Shown: piece after piece, positions 1-8,264 of the stretch
Position numbering within the stretch: position 1 is the stretch's first letter
How the letters are laid out: every line of letters begins with the position of its first letter
Origin: an uncultured Prochlorococcus sp.
GTDB taxonomy: Bacteria > Cyanobacteriota > Cyanobacteriia > PCC-6307 > Cyanobiaceae
Direction of reading: 5' to 3'
Assembly (NCBI GenBank): GCA_902627335.1
Contig: CACOIV010000014.1
Location: 1 to 37,171 of the forward strand
DNA: 37,171 nucleotides
Made by a program: the position numbers and the translations under genes
The notes under the pieces: model-generated
Database searches by the model: none
Told to the model about the DNA's origin: nothing
The model's input: the letters and a program-made list of their open reading frames with translations, nothing else

Positions 1-758
1 ATTTTTTTCTTAATAATCTTTTTAAAAAAGAGAATATTATTAATTTGATTAGTTATTTTCTTTAACTGACAGGACAAGGAAAAATCAAGCCACTCAGACC
101 AATTTAAAAGATTTGAGATTTCATCAAAAATTTGCATATTTTTATAATTTTCTTGATCATTCTTCAATATATCTGAATCCCTTAATACACCGTTTATTAT
201 TTTCTCATTTTTTAAGGAATCACAAGTTTCCTTATCCGTGATAATAGAGTAATCAATTAGATTTTGATATTCAAAATTAAAATCATCTAAATTAATTGAT
301 GAATTCAATTCATATTCTTCTGAAAAATTATAGTATTTAAATTCAGAAGAAATATTTAATGAATAAGTCTTATTATCTTTTTTATAAAAAGATTTGACAT
401 CTAAATCAAGATCTTTCTCAGGAAAATGATCAACTTTTAATGACTTATTTTGAAAGGAGTATTTTGTTAAGGTTAATTGTTCTATTGTTATAAAGGGCAT
501 GCTCTCAATTATCAAAGGATTAATATCATTTTCTATTATTGATTTTATTTCTTTTTTAGTTAAGTTAATTACATTTTTAGATTTCTCTATAGAACTAATA
601 GCTTTTTTAATATAATTAAAGAATTCTGACCTAATACGATTTAAATATAAGAAATACATCATATAAAGATCTTTTCTTATTTTTAATTTTCGATCTTCTA
701 TCAGTAGAAGTTGGTTATCAGCTTTTTCTTGATACTTTTTAAATAAATAATTATCCAA
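1..758 (-). CDS. hypothetical protein, truncated by window edge
   Basis: An uninterrupted minus-strand frame runs from a TTG codon at 758-756 to the window edge, so about 252 residues of the N-terminal part are visible. The start lies 4 bases after the tsf stop codon, which fits translational coupling in the rpsB-tsf operon. There is no ATG before residue 33, so TTG (or the preceding ATT) is the likely start. The protein is rich in Lys, Ile, Asn and Asp. Its first 30 residues look helical, followed by a short aromatic stretch (MMYFLYL). I see no catalytic motif, signal peptide or clear membrane span, and I do not recognise the family. The open frame is solid; the function is unknown. Confidence 0.7.
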   Translation of the reverse strand, partial: MDNYLFKKYQEKADNQLLLIEDRKLKIRKDLYMMYFLYLNRIRSEFFNYIKKAISSIEKSKNVINLTKKEIKSIIENDINPLIIESMPFITIEQLTLTKYSFQNKSLKVDHFPEKDLDLDVKSFYKKDNKTYSLNISSEFKYYNFSEEYELNSSINLDDFNFEYQNLIDYSIITDKETCDSLKNEKIINGVLRDSDILKNDQENYKNMQIFDEISNLLNWSEWLDFSLSCQLKKITNQINNILFFKKIIKKK

Positions 759-762
759 TATT

Positions 763-1419
763 TTAATTTGATTTTATTGATGCGACTTCTTCTGCAAAAC
801 CTACAGTCTCAACTTCAATACCTTCTCCCAAGGTATATCTAGTAAACCTTCTAATTTTAATATTTTCTCCAATCTTGCCAGCTGTTTCTTTTACTAATTG
901 CTCTACAGACAATGAGCTATCCTTTATGTAAGGTTGTTCTAATAAAACTAATTCATTTAATCTTTTAGAGATTCTGCCCTCTACAATTTTTTCTTTAATT
1001 TGATCAGGTTTACCAGTTAAATCATCTCTACCCATTTCAATCTGTTTTTCTTTATTTACGACTTCTTTAGGTATTTCATCAATTGAAACATATTCAACAT
1101 TAGGACATGCTGCTATTTGCATAGCAACATCTTTTAGAAGAGATTGAAAAATTTCTCCTCTAGCAACAAAATCAGTCTCACAATTTAATTCAAGGAGAAC
1201 TCCAACCCTTGAACCTGTGTGGATATAGCTCCCAATAGAACCTTCTGCGGCAACTCTACCTGATTTCTTTTCAGCACTTGCAATGCCTTTCTTTCGGAGC
1301 CATTCGATTGCTTTTTCAAGATTACCATCTGTTTCATTTAATGCTTTTTTGCAATCCATCATTCCAGCTCCTGTCTTATCGCGGAGCTCTTTTACTAATT
1401 TTGCTGTAATGTTTGACAT
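763..1419 (-). CDS. tsf: Elongation factor Ts
   Basis: EF-Ts is the guanine nucleotide exchange factor for EF-Tu in the cytoplasm. The 218-residue protein has the N-terminal UBA-like region with the family signature [16 protein letters not shown] at about residues 12-27. The second signature [12 protein letters not shown] follows near residues 77-88. It is shorter than the roughly 280-residue E. coli protein because it has the reduced core typical of cyanobacteria. It follows rpsB by 58 bases on the same strand, the usual bacterial rpsB-tsf order, and is followed after 4 bases by an unknown gene. It is probably expressed from the rpsB promoter. Identification is firm. Confidence 0.97.
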   Translation of the reverse strand: MSNITAKLVKELRDKTGAGMMDCKKALNETDGNLEKAIEWLRKKGIASAEKKSGRVAAEGSIGSYIHTGSRVGVLLELNCETDFVARGEIFQSLLKDVAMQIAACPNVEYVSIDEIPKEVVNKEKQIEMGRDDLTGKPDQIKEKIVEGRISKRLNELVLLEQPYIKDSSLSVEQLVKETAGKIGENIKIRRFTRYTLGEGIEVETVGFAEEVASIKSN

Positions 1420-1477
1420 GTTTTTACTTGAATGAAATTTGTATTAAAAAATTTATATAAAGGTAAATTAAATTTAA

Positions 1478-2182
1478 CTAATTTTTTCTTTGATCATTAG
1501 AACCTTTTCTTCCTTCATTAATTGCATCAGCAAGCCTACCTAATACAAGCTGAACAGACCTAACTGCATCATCATTACAAGGAATAGGTACTTCACATAA
1601 ATCAGGATCACAATTTGTATCAAGCATTGATACTAGTGAGATATCTAGTTTACGTGCTTCTAGCACAGCATTTGTCTCTCTGCGCTGATCAACCAAAACA
1701 ACTACATCAGGTAACCTTCTCATATTTTTGAGTCCACCTAGATATTTTTGCAATCTCTCTAATTCTCTTCTCAGAACAGCTGCTTCTTTTTTGGGACGCA
1801 TTGCTATTGCACCACTAGATTCCATCCTCTCTAAATCTTTTAATCTTTCAATTCTTGCTTTCATAGTAGTCCAATTGGTTAACATTCCTCCTAACCATCT
1901 TTGATTTACATAAGCTGCACCGCATCTTGATGCTTCTTGAGCAACAACTTCAGATGCTTGTTTTTTAGTTCCAACAAACAAAAATCTTTTACCACTCTTA
2001 GCAGCAGACCTAGCCCATTTGTAAGCATCGTTCATACAAACTGCAGTCTTAACAAGATCTATAATATGAACGCCATTTCTCGCACAATATATATACTTAG
2101 ACATTTTCGGATTCCAACGTCTAGTTTGATGCCCAAAATGAGCACCAGCTTCCATCATTTCGGAAAGAGTAACAACAGCCAT
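1478..2182 (-). CDS. rpsB: 30S ribosomal protein S2
   Basis: S2 is a late-assembling protein of the small ribosomal subunit. The sequence starts [19 protein letters not shown] and continues with [13 protein letters not shown], both diagnostic of bacterial and plastid S2. From the ATG at 2182 it is 234 residues long, the normal size. An in-frame ATG at 2209 would add nine residues (MEANPKLLK) not usual in the family. Those codons overlap the paired leader structure, so I take 2182 as the start. An SD-like GGAGG lies at 2203-2207, about 20 bases from the chosen ATG. A 10-base paired element lies between the two. The gene leads the rpsB-tsf operon. Confidence 0.95.
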   Translation of the reverse strand: MAVVTLSEMMEAGAHFGHQTRRWNPKMSKYIYCARNGVHIIDLVKTAVCMNDAYKWARSAAKSGKRFLFVGTKKQASEVVAQEASRCGAAYVNQRWLGGMLTNWTTMKARIERLKDLERMESSGAIAMRPKKEAAVLRRELERLQKYLGGLKNMRRLPDVVVLVDQRRETNAVLEARKLDISLVSMLDTNCDPDLCEVPIPCNDDAVRSVQLVLGRLADAINEGRKGSNDQRKN

Positions 2183-2189
2183 TTTTAAA

Positions 2190-2253
2190 AGTTTCGGGTT
2201 AGCCTCCATCTGACGGGAAATTCTGTTATTGAATCACCCGAAACTGTCAGATG
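2190..2253 (-). promoter_or_regulatory. Candidate pseudoknot in the rpsB leader
   Basis: The mRNA leader holds two interleaved perfect helices. CATCTGAC (2253-2246) can pair with GTCAGATG (2214-2207), giving 8 bp. AGTTTCGGGT (2245-2236) can pair with ACCCGAAACT (2199-2190), giving 10 bp. The order A-B-A'-B' makes this an H-type pseudoknot rather than nested hairpins. The GGAGG motif at 2207-2203 starts on the last base of A' and runs between A' and B'. B' ends 7 bases before the ATG. Feedback by S2 on rpsB-tsf is established in E. coli. That this element is the S2 target here is inference. A nested alternative (A-A' plus GGG-CCC) could compete with it. Confidence 0.7.
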
Positions 2254-2272
2254 TGTGGTTTAAATTTACTAA

Positions 2273-2278
2273 AATATA
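2273..2278 (-). promoter_or_regulatory. Likely -10 box of the rpsB promoter
   Basis: On the minus strand TATATT lies about 20 bases upstream of the first pairing arm of the rpsB leader. Transcription from it would begin near 2265. That gives a leader of roughly 80 bases whose 5' end is almost entirely the pseudoknot. No convincing -35 box is visible, which is common in these genomes. Confidence 0.45.
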
Positions 2279-2307
2279 CTAGCAAACTAAGGTACATAAT
2301 GAAAAAG

Positions 2308-3225
2308 TTATTTCCTACTTAATTTATAAAGTTCACTAACGTAGACAAAATTTAGAGGAAACTTTAAAATTTCCATTGCTATTCCACTTCTGCCTGATTT
2401 AACTAGATATTTTAATAAAGGAAATATTAAATTGATATTGATTAATCCACCTAAACATAAAACATTCCATAATAATTTATGAAATAACGTAAATTGAATA
2501 ATTAACCTTACTCTTAAATTTTTATGTTTTTGATAAAAGATTAAGGCCATTTTTGCCCTCTCAATCTCTTTATTTAGTAATAGTGGGATCTGATCACAAT
2601 TAAAAGCTGGATGCCAGTGAAAACCTTTAGCCTCAGGACACTTTATTAGTTTTACACCAATTTTTTTTAATCTTTCACCAAGTTCTAAATCCTCCCATCC
2701 ATATAGACTAAATGAGGTATCAAACAAACCCACATTCAAAAGTAGTTCCTTTGATATAGCTACATTTCCAGTCGCAAAATAAGCGAATGAAATATCAGTT
2801 ATCTTGCTATCTTCTGATAAGGGATTTTGAAAATTAGATGTGTTTATTACAGATCCGTAAGTAAAACATTTTTTATTCTTTTTAAGCCAGTATCTATGAA
2901 GATTATTAACATGATGAATTAAGAAATTATTAACGACAACAAGATCACTATCTATAAAAATAATAATATCACCTGTTGATTTTAATACACCAAGATTTCT
3001 TCCAACAGCAGGTCCACCATGTTCTTGTTCATATAAAACAACATGAGGTAGATTTCTTTGATTTTCTTTTATCCATTCAGTCGTGCCATCTGTAGATCCA
3101 TCGTCTACAACAATTATTTCATAAGAATAAATAAGATTATTAAGTTCTTGATTTTCTAAAGCATGCAAACATTTTATTAAAATAGGTTTCCTGTTGTAGG
3201 TAGGAATAACAATGCTTACATTCAT
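2308..3225 (-). CDS. Glycosyltransferase family 2 (GT-A fold)
   Basis: A likely inverting sugar transferase using nucleotide-diphospho sugars; acceptor and sugar are unknown. The start at 3225 gives MNVSIVIPTYNRKPIL, the standard GT2 opening. An upstream ATG at 3261 would add 12 residues that break this pattern. Motifs in order are VIPTYNR near residue 6, VVDDGSTDGT near residue 40, a DXD-like FIDSD in mid-protein and GWEDLELGERL. The last is typical of GT2 enzymes related to N-acetylgalactosaminyl and rhamnosyl transferases. The C-terminal third is hydrophobic and may contact the membrane. It lies between the rpsB promoter and a small basic-protein gene, with no neighbouring polysaccharide genes to suggest a pathway. 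Confidence 0.85.
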   Translation of the reverse strand: MNVSIVIPTYNRKPILIKCLHALENQELNNLIYSYEIIVVDDGSTDGTTEWIKENQRNLPHVVLYEQEHGGPAVGRNLGVLKSTGDIIIFIDSDLVVVNNFLIHHVNNLHRYWLKKNKKCFTYGSVINTSNFQNPLSEDSKITDISFAYFATGNVAISKELLLNVGLFDTSFSLYGWEDLELGERLKKIGVKLIKCPEAKGFHWHPAFNCDQIPLLLNKEIERAKMALIFYQKHKNLRVRLIIQFTLFHKLLWNVLCLGGLININLIFPLLKYLVKSGRSGIAMEILKFPLNFVYVSELYKLSRK

Positions 3226-3270
3226 AATGATTGGAAATAGATTACATAAAATTAAGTGCAATCTAAATTA

Positions 3271-3420
3271 TTAATCTGCAGCACCACCATTATTAATAGT
3301 TCCTGTAACGTTAACACCCTCTGATCTAACTTCTCCACGCAATTTTCTTTTCTTGAACTTTCTTGCATATGCACGATTTCGTTCCTGCTTCTCTTTTTTT
3401 AAATTTCTTCTCTTGGCCAT
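3271..3420 (-). CDS. Small basic conserved-type protein (49 aa)
   Basis: An ATG-initiated frame of 49 residues begins MAKRRNLKKEKQERNRAYAR. The first 29 residues are dominated by Lys and Arg. The tail is uncharged and ends NNGGAAD. The gene lies 14 bases after devA on the same strand and 45 bases before the glycosyltransferase start. Composition suggests an RNA- or ribosome-binding peptide, but I cannot name a family. The start codon is unambiguous because the frame has no other ATG. Confidence 0.65.
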   Translation of the reverse strand: MAKRRNLKKEKQERNRAYARKFKKRKLRGEVRSEGVNVTGTINNGGAAD

Positions 3421-3434
3421 AAAATTTTTTATTT

Positions 3435-4166
3435 TTAATATTTTAACTCACCATGGGTGCTAAAAATCTTTCCATCCTCCATATTTAAAATCCTATCTGC
3501 CATATCTGAAATTCTAGGGTCATGAGTCACCATAAGAACTGAGCAATTTTGATCTTTTGCTAACCTTCTTAACAAAGCTACAATTTCTCTACCAGTAACG
3601 CTATCAAGAGCTGATGTAGGCTCATCAGCTAAAAGTAGTTTGGGATTCGCAGACAAAGCCCTTGCTATTGCAACTCTCTGTTTTTGTCCTCCAGAAAGAT
3701 CACTTGGTAATTTTCTATGATGTTCTTCAAGTCCCACTTCAGATAACCATCTTCTAGCAATTTCTCTTCTTTGTAAATAAGAAAGACCTTTTATTAAATC
3801 TGCTCCCATTTGAACATTTTGTTCAGCAGTTAAACATCTTAGTAAATTATGCCCTTGAAATATCATACCTATATTTCGTCTAAGCTTTTGCCTGACTTTT
3901 CTTGAAGCACCATTTAGCTCTTTACTCAACACATTAAGACTTCCATTCTGGCAAGTTCTTAAAGCACCTATTAATGTCAAAAGAGTCGTCTTACCACAAC
4001 CCGAAGGTCCCTTTAATAAAACAACCTCACTTTTTTTAATATTCATATTAATTCCATCAAGAACTTTTTTTCTATTATTTCCTAAACCATAAGAATGGCT
4101 CAAGTTATTAATTAAAACTGTGTCCCTTTTTGATAAATTTTCAAGTATTGTTTTATCCGAAACCAT
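3435..4166 (-). CDS. devA: DevA-type ABC exporter ATP-binding protein
   Basis: ATPase of a tripartite DevBCA exporter, acting on the cytoplasmic face of the inner membrane. Walker A GPSGCGKTT is at residues 53-61, the ABC signature LSGGQKQR at 157-164, Walker B LLLADEP at 178-184, and the switch histidine follows in VTHD. The 243-residue length and sequence style fit the LolD/MacB-like group that includes DevA. It follows devC by 8 bases and devB precedes that. DevBCA of heterocyst formers exports envelope glycolipid. The substrate in a unicellular marine cyanobacterium is unknown. Confidence 0.88.
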   Translation of the reverse strand: MVSDKTILENLSKRDTVLINNLSHSYGLGNNRKKVLDGINMNIKKSEVVLLKGPSGCGKTTLLTLIGALRTCQNGSLNVLSKELNGASRKVRQKLRRNIGMIFQGHNLLRCLTAEQNVQMGADLIKGLSYLQRREIARRWLSEVGLEEHHRKLPSDLSGGQKQRVAIARALSANPKLLLADEPTSALDSVTGREIVALLRRLAKDQNCSVLMVTHDPRISDMADRILNMEDGKIFSTHGELKY

Positions 4167-4174
4167 ATCAATTA

Positions 4175-5341
4175 TTAAAATATTTCTGCAGGATCAGCAT
4201 CAACTAATTTTCTCATAGCTATTGCAGCAGAACCCATACACATTATCAAAATAAGTACAAAAATAAGGACTGCTTTATTTGAATCCATTGAAATCGGTAA
4301 TTTAGTTGAGTTTCTGATTACTGCATATAAAATCTGACCAGATAAATAAGCTGGTATATAACCAAATAAAGCAAGTAAAAATCCCTCTCTCGCAACTACA
4401 AATAAGAGTGACTTTAATCTATAGCCCATAGCCATTAAGGTTGCATATTCAGGAAGATGATCACTTACGTCGCTGTATAATATTTGATAGACAACAACAC
4501 ATCCAACAACAAAACCCATCAAAGCCCCAAGACTAAAGATAAAACCAATAGCAGTACTATCTCTCCAATAATTTTTCTCAAAATCAATAAATTCCCTCTT
4601 AGTTAGTACTCTCACATCATTAGGAAGTGATTTATTAAGAATACTTTTAATAAATTGGTGATCAGATTTAGCAGAAAGCTTTATTAGACCAATTTCTATA
4701 CTACCTTTAGGATTGCCTGATAATAGCCTAAGAAATGTCTCTCTACTTGTAATTAAGTTTCCGTCTGCTCCAAATGATGGGCCCAACTCTACCAATCCCT
4801 CAACTTTTACTCTTTTTCCAGCAACCTCTGTTTCAACACTCCTTCCATTGTTGTACCATTCTTCTATGGGACCAAATTCAGGTCTTGATAGTGTGTCAAA
4901 TAATACTCGTCCAGGATTTTTCAAGGATTCTGCTTTAGCTTTAAATTTCTCATCAATTAAAAGTGAATCCTCAGGATTAAATCCCAAAGCTAGTATTGAT
5001 CTAGTTTTTAGGTTCTCAGGATTCCTCCATAGAAGATAATTTAAATTTACAGGTGCGACTGATAATACTTCATTTTGAGCTAAAGCTTGTATTAATCTTC
5101 TTTTAGGAAAGCCGCTCATACTTATAGAACTTTTTGATCTAGGACTTATTAGAACTAAATCAGCATCTAGCAATCTATGTACAGTAACGCTTGCATCAAA
5201 CAAACCATCACGAAAACCTAATTGCATAAACATTAAAATACCAGCAAAACTTATACCTGCAATAGCAACAAGTAATCTCAAGGGTTGACGACTTAACAAC
5301 AACCAAGCTAGTGGTATTTTCCTAAATTTAATAAAATTCAT
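4175..5341 (-). CDS. devC: DevC-type ABC exporter permease
   Basis: Membrane subunit of the DevBCA exporter. The 388-residue protein has one N-terminal span near residues 20-42, a large periplasmic domain to about 265, then three spans near 268-290, 310-335 and 350-372. This is the MacB/FtsX-type permease layout expected for DevC. Its ATG overlaps the devB stop codon by the ATGA arrangement at 5338-5341, so the two are translationally coupled. The N-terminus PLAWLLLSRQPLRLLVA is characteristic of DevC. Confidence is high for the family and moderate for the physiological role. Confidence 0.88.
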   Translation of the reverse strand: MNFIKFRKIPLAWLLLSRQPLRLLVAIAGISFAGILMFMQLGFRDGLFDASVTVHRLLDADLVLISPRSKSSISMSGFPKRRLIQALAQNEVLSVAPVNLNYLLWRNPENLKTRSILALGFNPEDSLLIDEKFKAKAESLKNPGRVLFDTLSRPEFGPIEEWYNNGRSVETEVAGKRVKVEGLVELGPSFGADGNLITSRETFLRLLSGNPKGSIEIGLIKLSAKSDHQFIKSILNKSLPNDVRVLTKREFIDFEKNYWRDSTAIGFIFSLGALMGFVVGCVVVYQILYSDVSDHLPEYATLMAMGYRLKSLLFVVAREGFLLALFGYIPAYLSGQILYAVIRNSTKLPISMDSNKAVLIFVLILIMCMGSAAIAMRKLVDADPAEIF

Positions 5342-6246
5342 TTAGGAATAAATCTTGCGATTACCTTCATTCCAGCGAAAGACTTTACTTTTTCAATAGA
5401 TTTCTGGTTTAATTTTACTAAAACTTCAATTACTCTTGCGTCAGCATCACCGGTTGGATCAGTAGATAAAACTTTTCGTTGTTTAACCCGAGGATTAATT
5501 CTTACTACAAATCCATAAAGCTTATCCTCGAATCCACCATTTTCACTTGTTAATTCAACTCTTTGATTAAGAAATACTCTATCAATATCAGACTCATAAA
5601 CTTCAATCGTAGCTGCCATATTCTGACTTGCTCCAATTTCCAATACCCCTTCTGAATTTGATCTTTCTCCTACCCTTGTATTGATAGATAAGATATAACC
5701 ATTAATGGGGCTACGAAGTTGTGAATTAGAAAGATCGATTTGAATAGCTTTTCTATCAGCCAAATTAATAATTTTTTGTTTTTTAAGTTTTAAAAGTTCA
5801 TCTTTTCTTTGAGAAAACTGAATTTCTGAATAAGCATTCTTATCAATAGCTAATTGAAATCTTTTGAGTTGGTCTTCTTTTAAAGAGATTTCAAGATCAT
5901 TGGTTTCTAAAAGATATTTATTTTTTTCAAAATCAGATTTTAATTTTTCTCTATTCTCGAATATTGCCAAAACAGTATTTTTTTCGACATAATCTCCTTC
6001 TTTAACAAACAATTCAACAACTCTTGGAAAAGTACCAAATTGACTAACAGGAGAAGCTAATTTTCTTACTTCACCCGCTGGGGAAAGTTCTCCTAGTGCA
6101 GCAACTCCTTTTAAGGATGGAATACTGTCCTTTTCTAAATTTAAATTATCATCTTCTTTAAAATTTTTCTCATTTGAACAAGAAAAATTTAAGAATAAAA
6201 AGGGAGAGAGAATTAAAGATAATAAAAAAAATTTTGTTGACTTCAT
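5338..6246 (-). CDS. devB: DevB-type membrane fusion protein (HlyD family)
   Basis: Periplasmic adaptor that would link the DevCA pump to an outer-membrane channel. The 302-residue protein has a hydrophobic leader ending FLFLNFSC, a possible lipobox, so it may be a lipoprotein. A barrel-sandwich half-motif follows (VVELFVKEGDYVEKNTVLAIF, split here as VVELFVKEGD and YVEKNTVLA). Next come a long helical hairpin at about 100-150 and the second half motif beginning LRSPINGYI. Beta domains follow. It starts 8 bases after the pcyA stop codon and overlaps devC, which places it in a pcyA-devB-devC-devA unit. Confidence 0.86.
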   Translation of the reverse strand: MKSTKFFLLSLILSPFLFLNFSCSNEKNFKEDDNLNLEKDSIPSLKGVAALGELSPAGEVRKLASPVSQFGTFPRVVELFVKEGDYVEKNTVLAIFENREKLKSDFEKNKYLLETNDLEISLKEDQLKRFQLAIDKNAYSEIQFSQRKDELLKLKKQKIINLADRKAIQIDLSNSQLRSPINGYILSINTRVGERSNSEGVLEIGASQNMAATIEVYESDIDRVFLNQRVELTSENGGFEDKLYGFVVRINPRVKQRKVLSTDPTGDADARVIEVLVKLNQKSIEKVKSFAGMKVIARFIPK

Positions 6247-6254
6247 TACATGCG

Positions 6255-6983
6255 TTAAAAATCAAATAATATTTCCTTGATGTATCTATCGACCCATTTT
6301 TTATCAAAATACTTTAATAAAACCATGCTTGTTTTTTCATTTTTCATCTGTTGAATACAATATTGTTTTTGATAATAAATACGTTCCTTAATATTTTGTG
6401 GTTCCTCATCGGGAAGTATGTTTGTTGAATAGTTTACTAAGATTCTAATATATTCATCTACTATTTTATAAAAATAATTTTGATCTTCCTTATTTTTTAA
6501 AGATGCAAAAAAAACATGTTCAGAAAAAATCCCCCCCCATTCTGGTATTTTCCTCTTAATTCCAAAATTATCCTTATTTGCATTTATAAGTTGAGATTCT
6601 AAATCATAATTAATTTTGTTAGATACTGGAGATAAATCAACTATTGCAGCTGTTATGATTTCATTAACTTTTACAAGATCCAAACCAAAAATTGGAATAT
6701 TAAAATTGGGGTCAGGGAAAAAAACAACGTGAAGAATCTTTAAATTATTAGAAAATTCTGCTATTTCGACATGTAATTTTCTAAAACCCTTTGCTTTATG
6801 AAATTGATTCTCTATGTAAAATTCGCCTTGTTTATTATCACTTACAATATTTAAGAAGTTTGAGTTAATGTTTATTGATTCAAGATTATTCAATAATGAT
6901 CTCTTCTCACCAATATTCCTCAACAAAGATAAGATAAATGGATCAATCAATTTTGTTTTATTAAAAGAATCAGTCAAAGACAA
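6255..6983 (-). CDS. pcyA: Phycocyanobilin:ferredoxin oxidoreductase
   Basis: PcyA reduces biliverdin IXalpha by four electrons from ferredoxin to phycocyanobilin. The 242-residue length is normal. The segment KLHVEIAEF aligns with the known active site. His71 and Glu73 match H74/E76 of the Synechocystis enzyme, His85 matches H88, and Asp102 in IFGLDLV matches the proton-donor D105 at the right spacing. The catalytic set is therefore complete. The start at 6983 faces the M16 gene, with a 37-base divergent spacer. Codons for the conserved EWGGIF contain a run of eight G on the coding strand. In an organism lacking a normal phycobilisome the product may serve signalling or a degenerate antenna. 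Confidence 0.95.
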   Translation of the reverse strand: MSLTDSFNKTKLIDPFILSLLRNIGEKRSLLNNLESININSNFLNIVSDNKQGEFYIENQFHKAKGFRKLHVEIAEFSNNLKILHVVFFPDPNFNIPIFGLDLVKVNEIITAAIVDLSPVSNKINYDLESQLINANKDNFGIKRKIPEWGGIFSEHVFFASLKNKEDQNYFYKIVDEYIRILVNYSTNILPDEEPQNIKERIYYQKQYCIQQMKNEKTSMVLLKYFDKKWVDRYIKEILFDF

Positions 6984-7020
6984 AGTTAAAGTAATTTAAT
7001 TGTAGGAAAAATTTTTCTAA

Positions 7021-8262
7021 ATGGATATTGAAGGAATTAAATATTGGAAACATCCAAGTGAAACAGACAGTGTTTTTATTAATAAGAAAAATGCACCATT
7101 AATTTCAATAGATATTTGGTGCAAAGGTGGTATTTCATTTGAAGAAAAAGATAAAGGAGGAACAGCTCACTTCTTAGAGCATATGATTTTTAAGGGATCT
7201 AAAAAACTATTACCCGGAGAGTTTGATAAAAGAATAGAATCACTTGGTGGAAATAGTAATGCATCTACTGGTTATGATGATTCACATTACTACGTTCTCA
7301 TACCACCAGCTAATTTCAAAGAGTCCCTTTATTTATTAACAAATTTGGTTTTGAATCCATATCTAAATAACAGAGAATTTGTTACAGAAAAATCTGTAGT
7401 TATTGAAGAAATAATGCAATCTTTTGACCAACCAGATGAAATACTTTTTGGTTTGTTTTTAAAAGAAGTTTGGATAGATCATTTTTATAGTAAGCCTATT
7501 CTTGGAGATAAAGAGATAGTAAAATCGCTATCAATTAATGATCTAAAAAAATTTCATACTAATCAATATATCTTAAAAAACATCTGTTTTGCATTTGCAG
7601 GGAACTTACCTACAAACTCAATAGAAATATTTGACAATCTTGAACTGTCTTATACAAAAAATATAAATTGTATAAATAGGATTCCAAAATACAAATCTTT
7701 GATTAAAAATGGCAAGAAAATAATTAAGTTTAAAGAAATTGAATTTTCTAGAATATTTACTGCTTGGCAGATACCCTCAAACAAAGATCAAAAATTCATA
7801 TTAGCTTTTGAGATGCTTGCTTCTCTCTTATGCGATGGACATAATGGAAAATTAATAAGACCTCTCAAGGAGGATAATAACCTTGTTGAGTCTGTTTATG
7901 CTGATGTACATTCGGGTGAGTTTGGCAGCCTATTTATTATCGAAATATCTTTTAAAAAAGAAAATTTAACACTAATAGAAAATATTTTAGAAAAGACAAT
8001 CGATAAATTATTTATAAAAAGAAATATCTCCAGAGAAGAACTCAAAAGAGCATCAAGAATGATAAATAGTAATTATATATTTAATTTAGAAACACCATCT
8101 CAGCTAACTCATTTTTTTGGAAATAGTCTTTTATGGGATAGGAAAAACCCTCAATTAGAATATAAAAAACATATTGAATATTGGAGTAAATTAGACAATT
8201 TTAAAAAAATTTTTAATTATTTGTCAGATGAAAATTTTACTTTGATTATTGAAAAGATTTAA
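7021..8262 (+). CDS. M16 family zinc metallopeptidase, catalytic-type
   Basis: A 413-residue pitrilysin-type peptidase. It has the inverted zinc motif HFLEH at residues 50-54 (His50, Glu53, His54). A downstream Glu lies in VIEEIM at about 130, the expected 76 residues further on, so the metal site is complete. The fold should be two homologous alpha/beta halves of one clam-shell. The second M16 gene begins 2 bases after this stop codon, so the pair is probably coexpressed and may form a heterodimer, as in bacterial and mitochondrial processing peptidases. No signal peptide is visible, so cytoplasmic action is likely. The substrate is unknown. Confidence 0.9.
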   Translation: MDIEGIKYWKHPSETDSVFINKKNAPLISIDIWCKGGISFEEKDKGGTAHFLEHMIFKGSKKLLPGEFDKRIESLGGNSNASTGYDDSHYYVLIPPANFKESLYLLTNLVLNPYLNNREFVTEKSVVIEEIMQSFDQPDEILFGLFLKEVWIDHFYSKPILGDKEIVKSLSINDLKKFHTNQYILKNICFAFAGNLPTNSIEIFDNLELSYTKNINCINRIPKYKSLIKNGKKIIKFKEIEFSRIFTAWQIPSNKDQKFILAFEMLASLLCDGHNGKLIRPLKEDNNLVESVYADVHSGEFGSLFIIEISFKKENLTLIENILEKTIDKLFIKRNISREELKRASRMINSNYIFNLETPSQLTHFFGNSLLWDRKNPQLEYKKHIEYWSKLDNFKKIFNYLSDENFTLIIEKI

Positions 8263-8264
8263 TT

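Noticed and set aside
1937..2188. Open plus-strand frame antisense to rpsB
   Set aside because: Lies inside a firm ribosomal protein gene; composition is that of a reverse-strand shadow with no motif.
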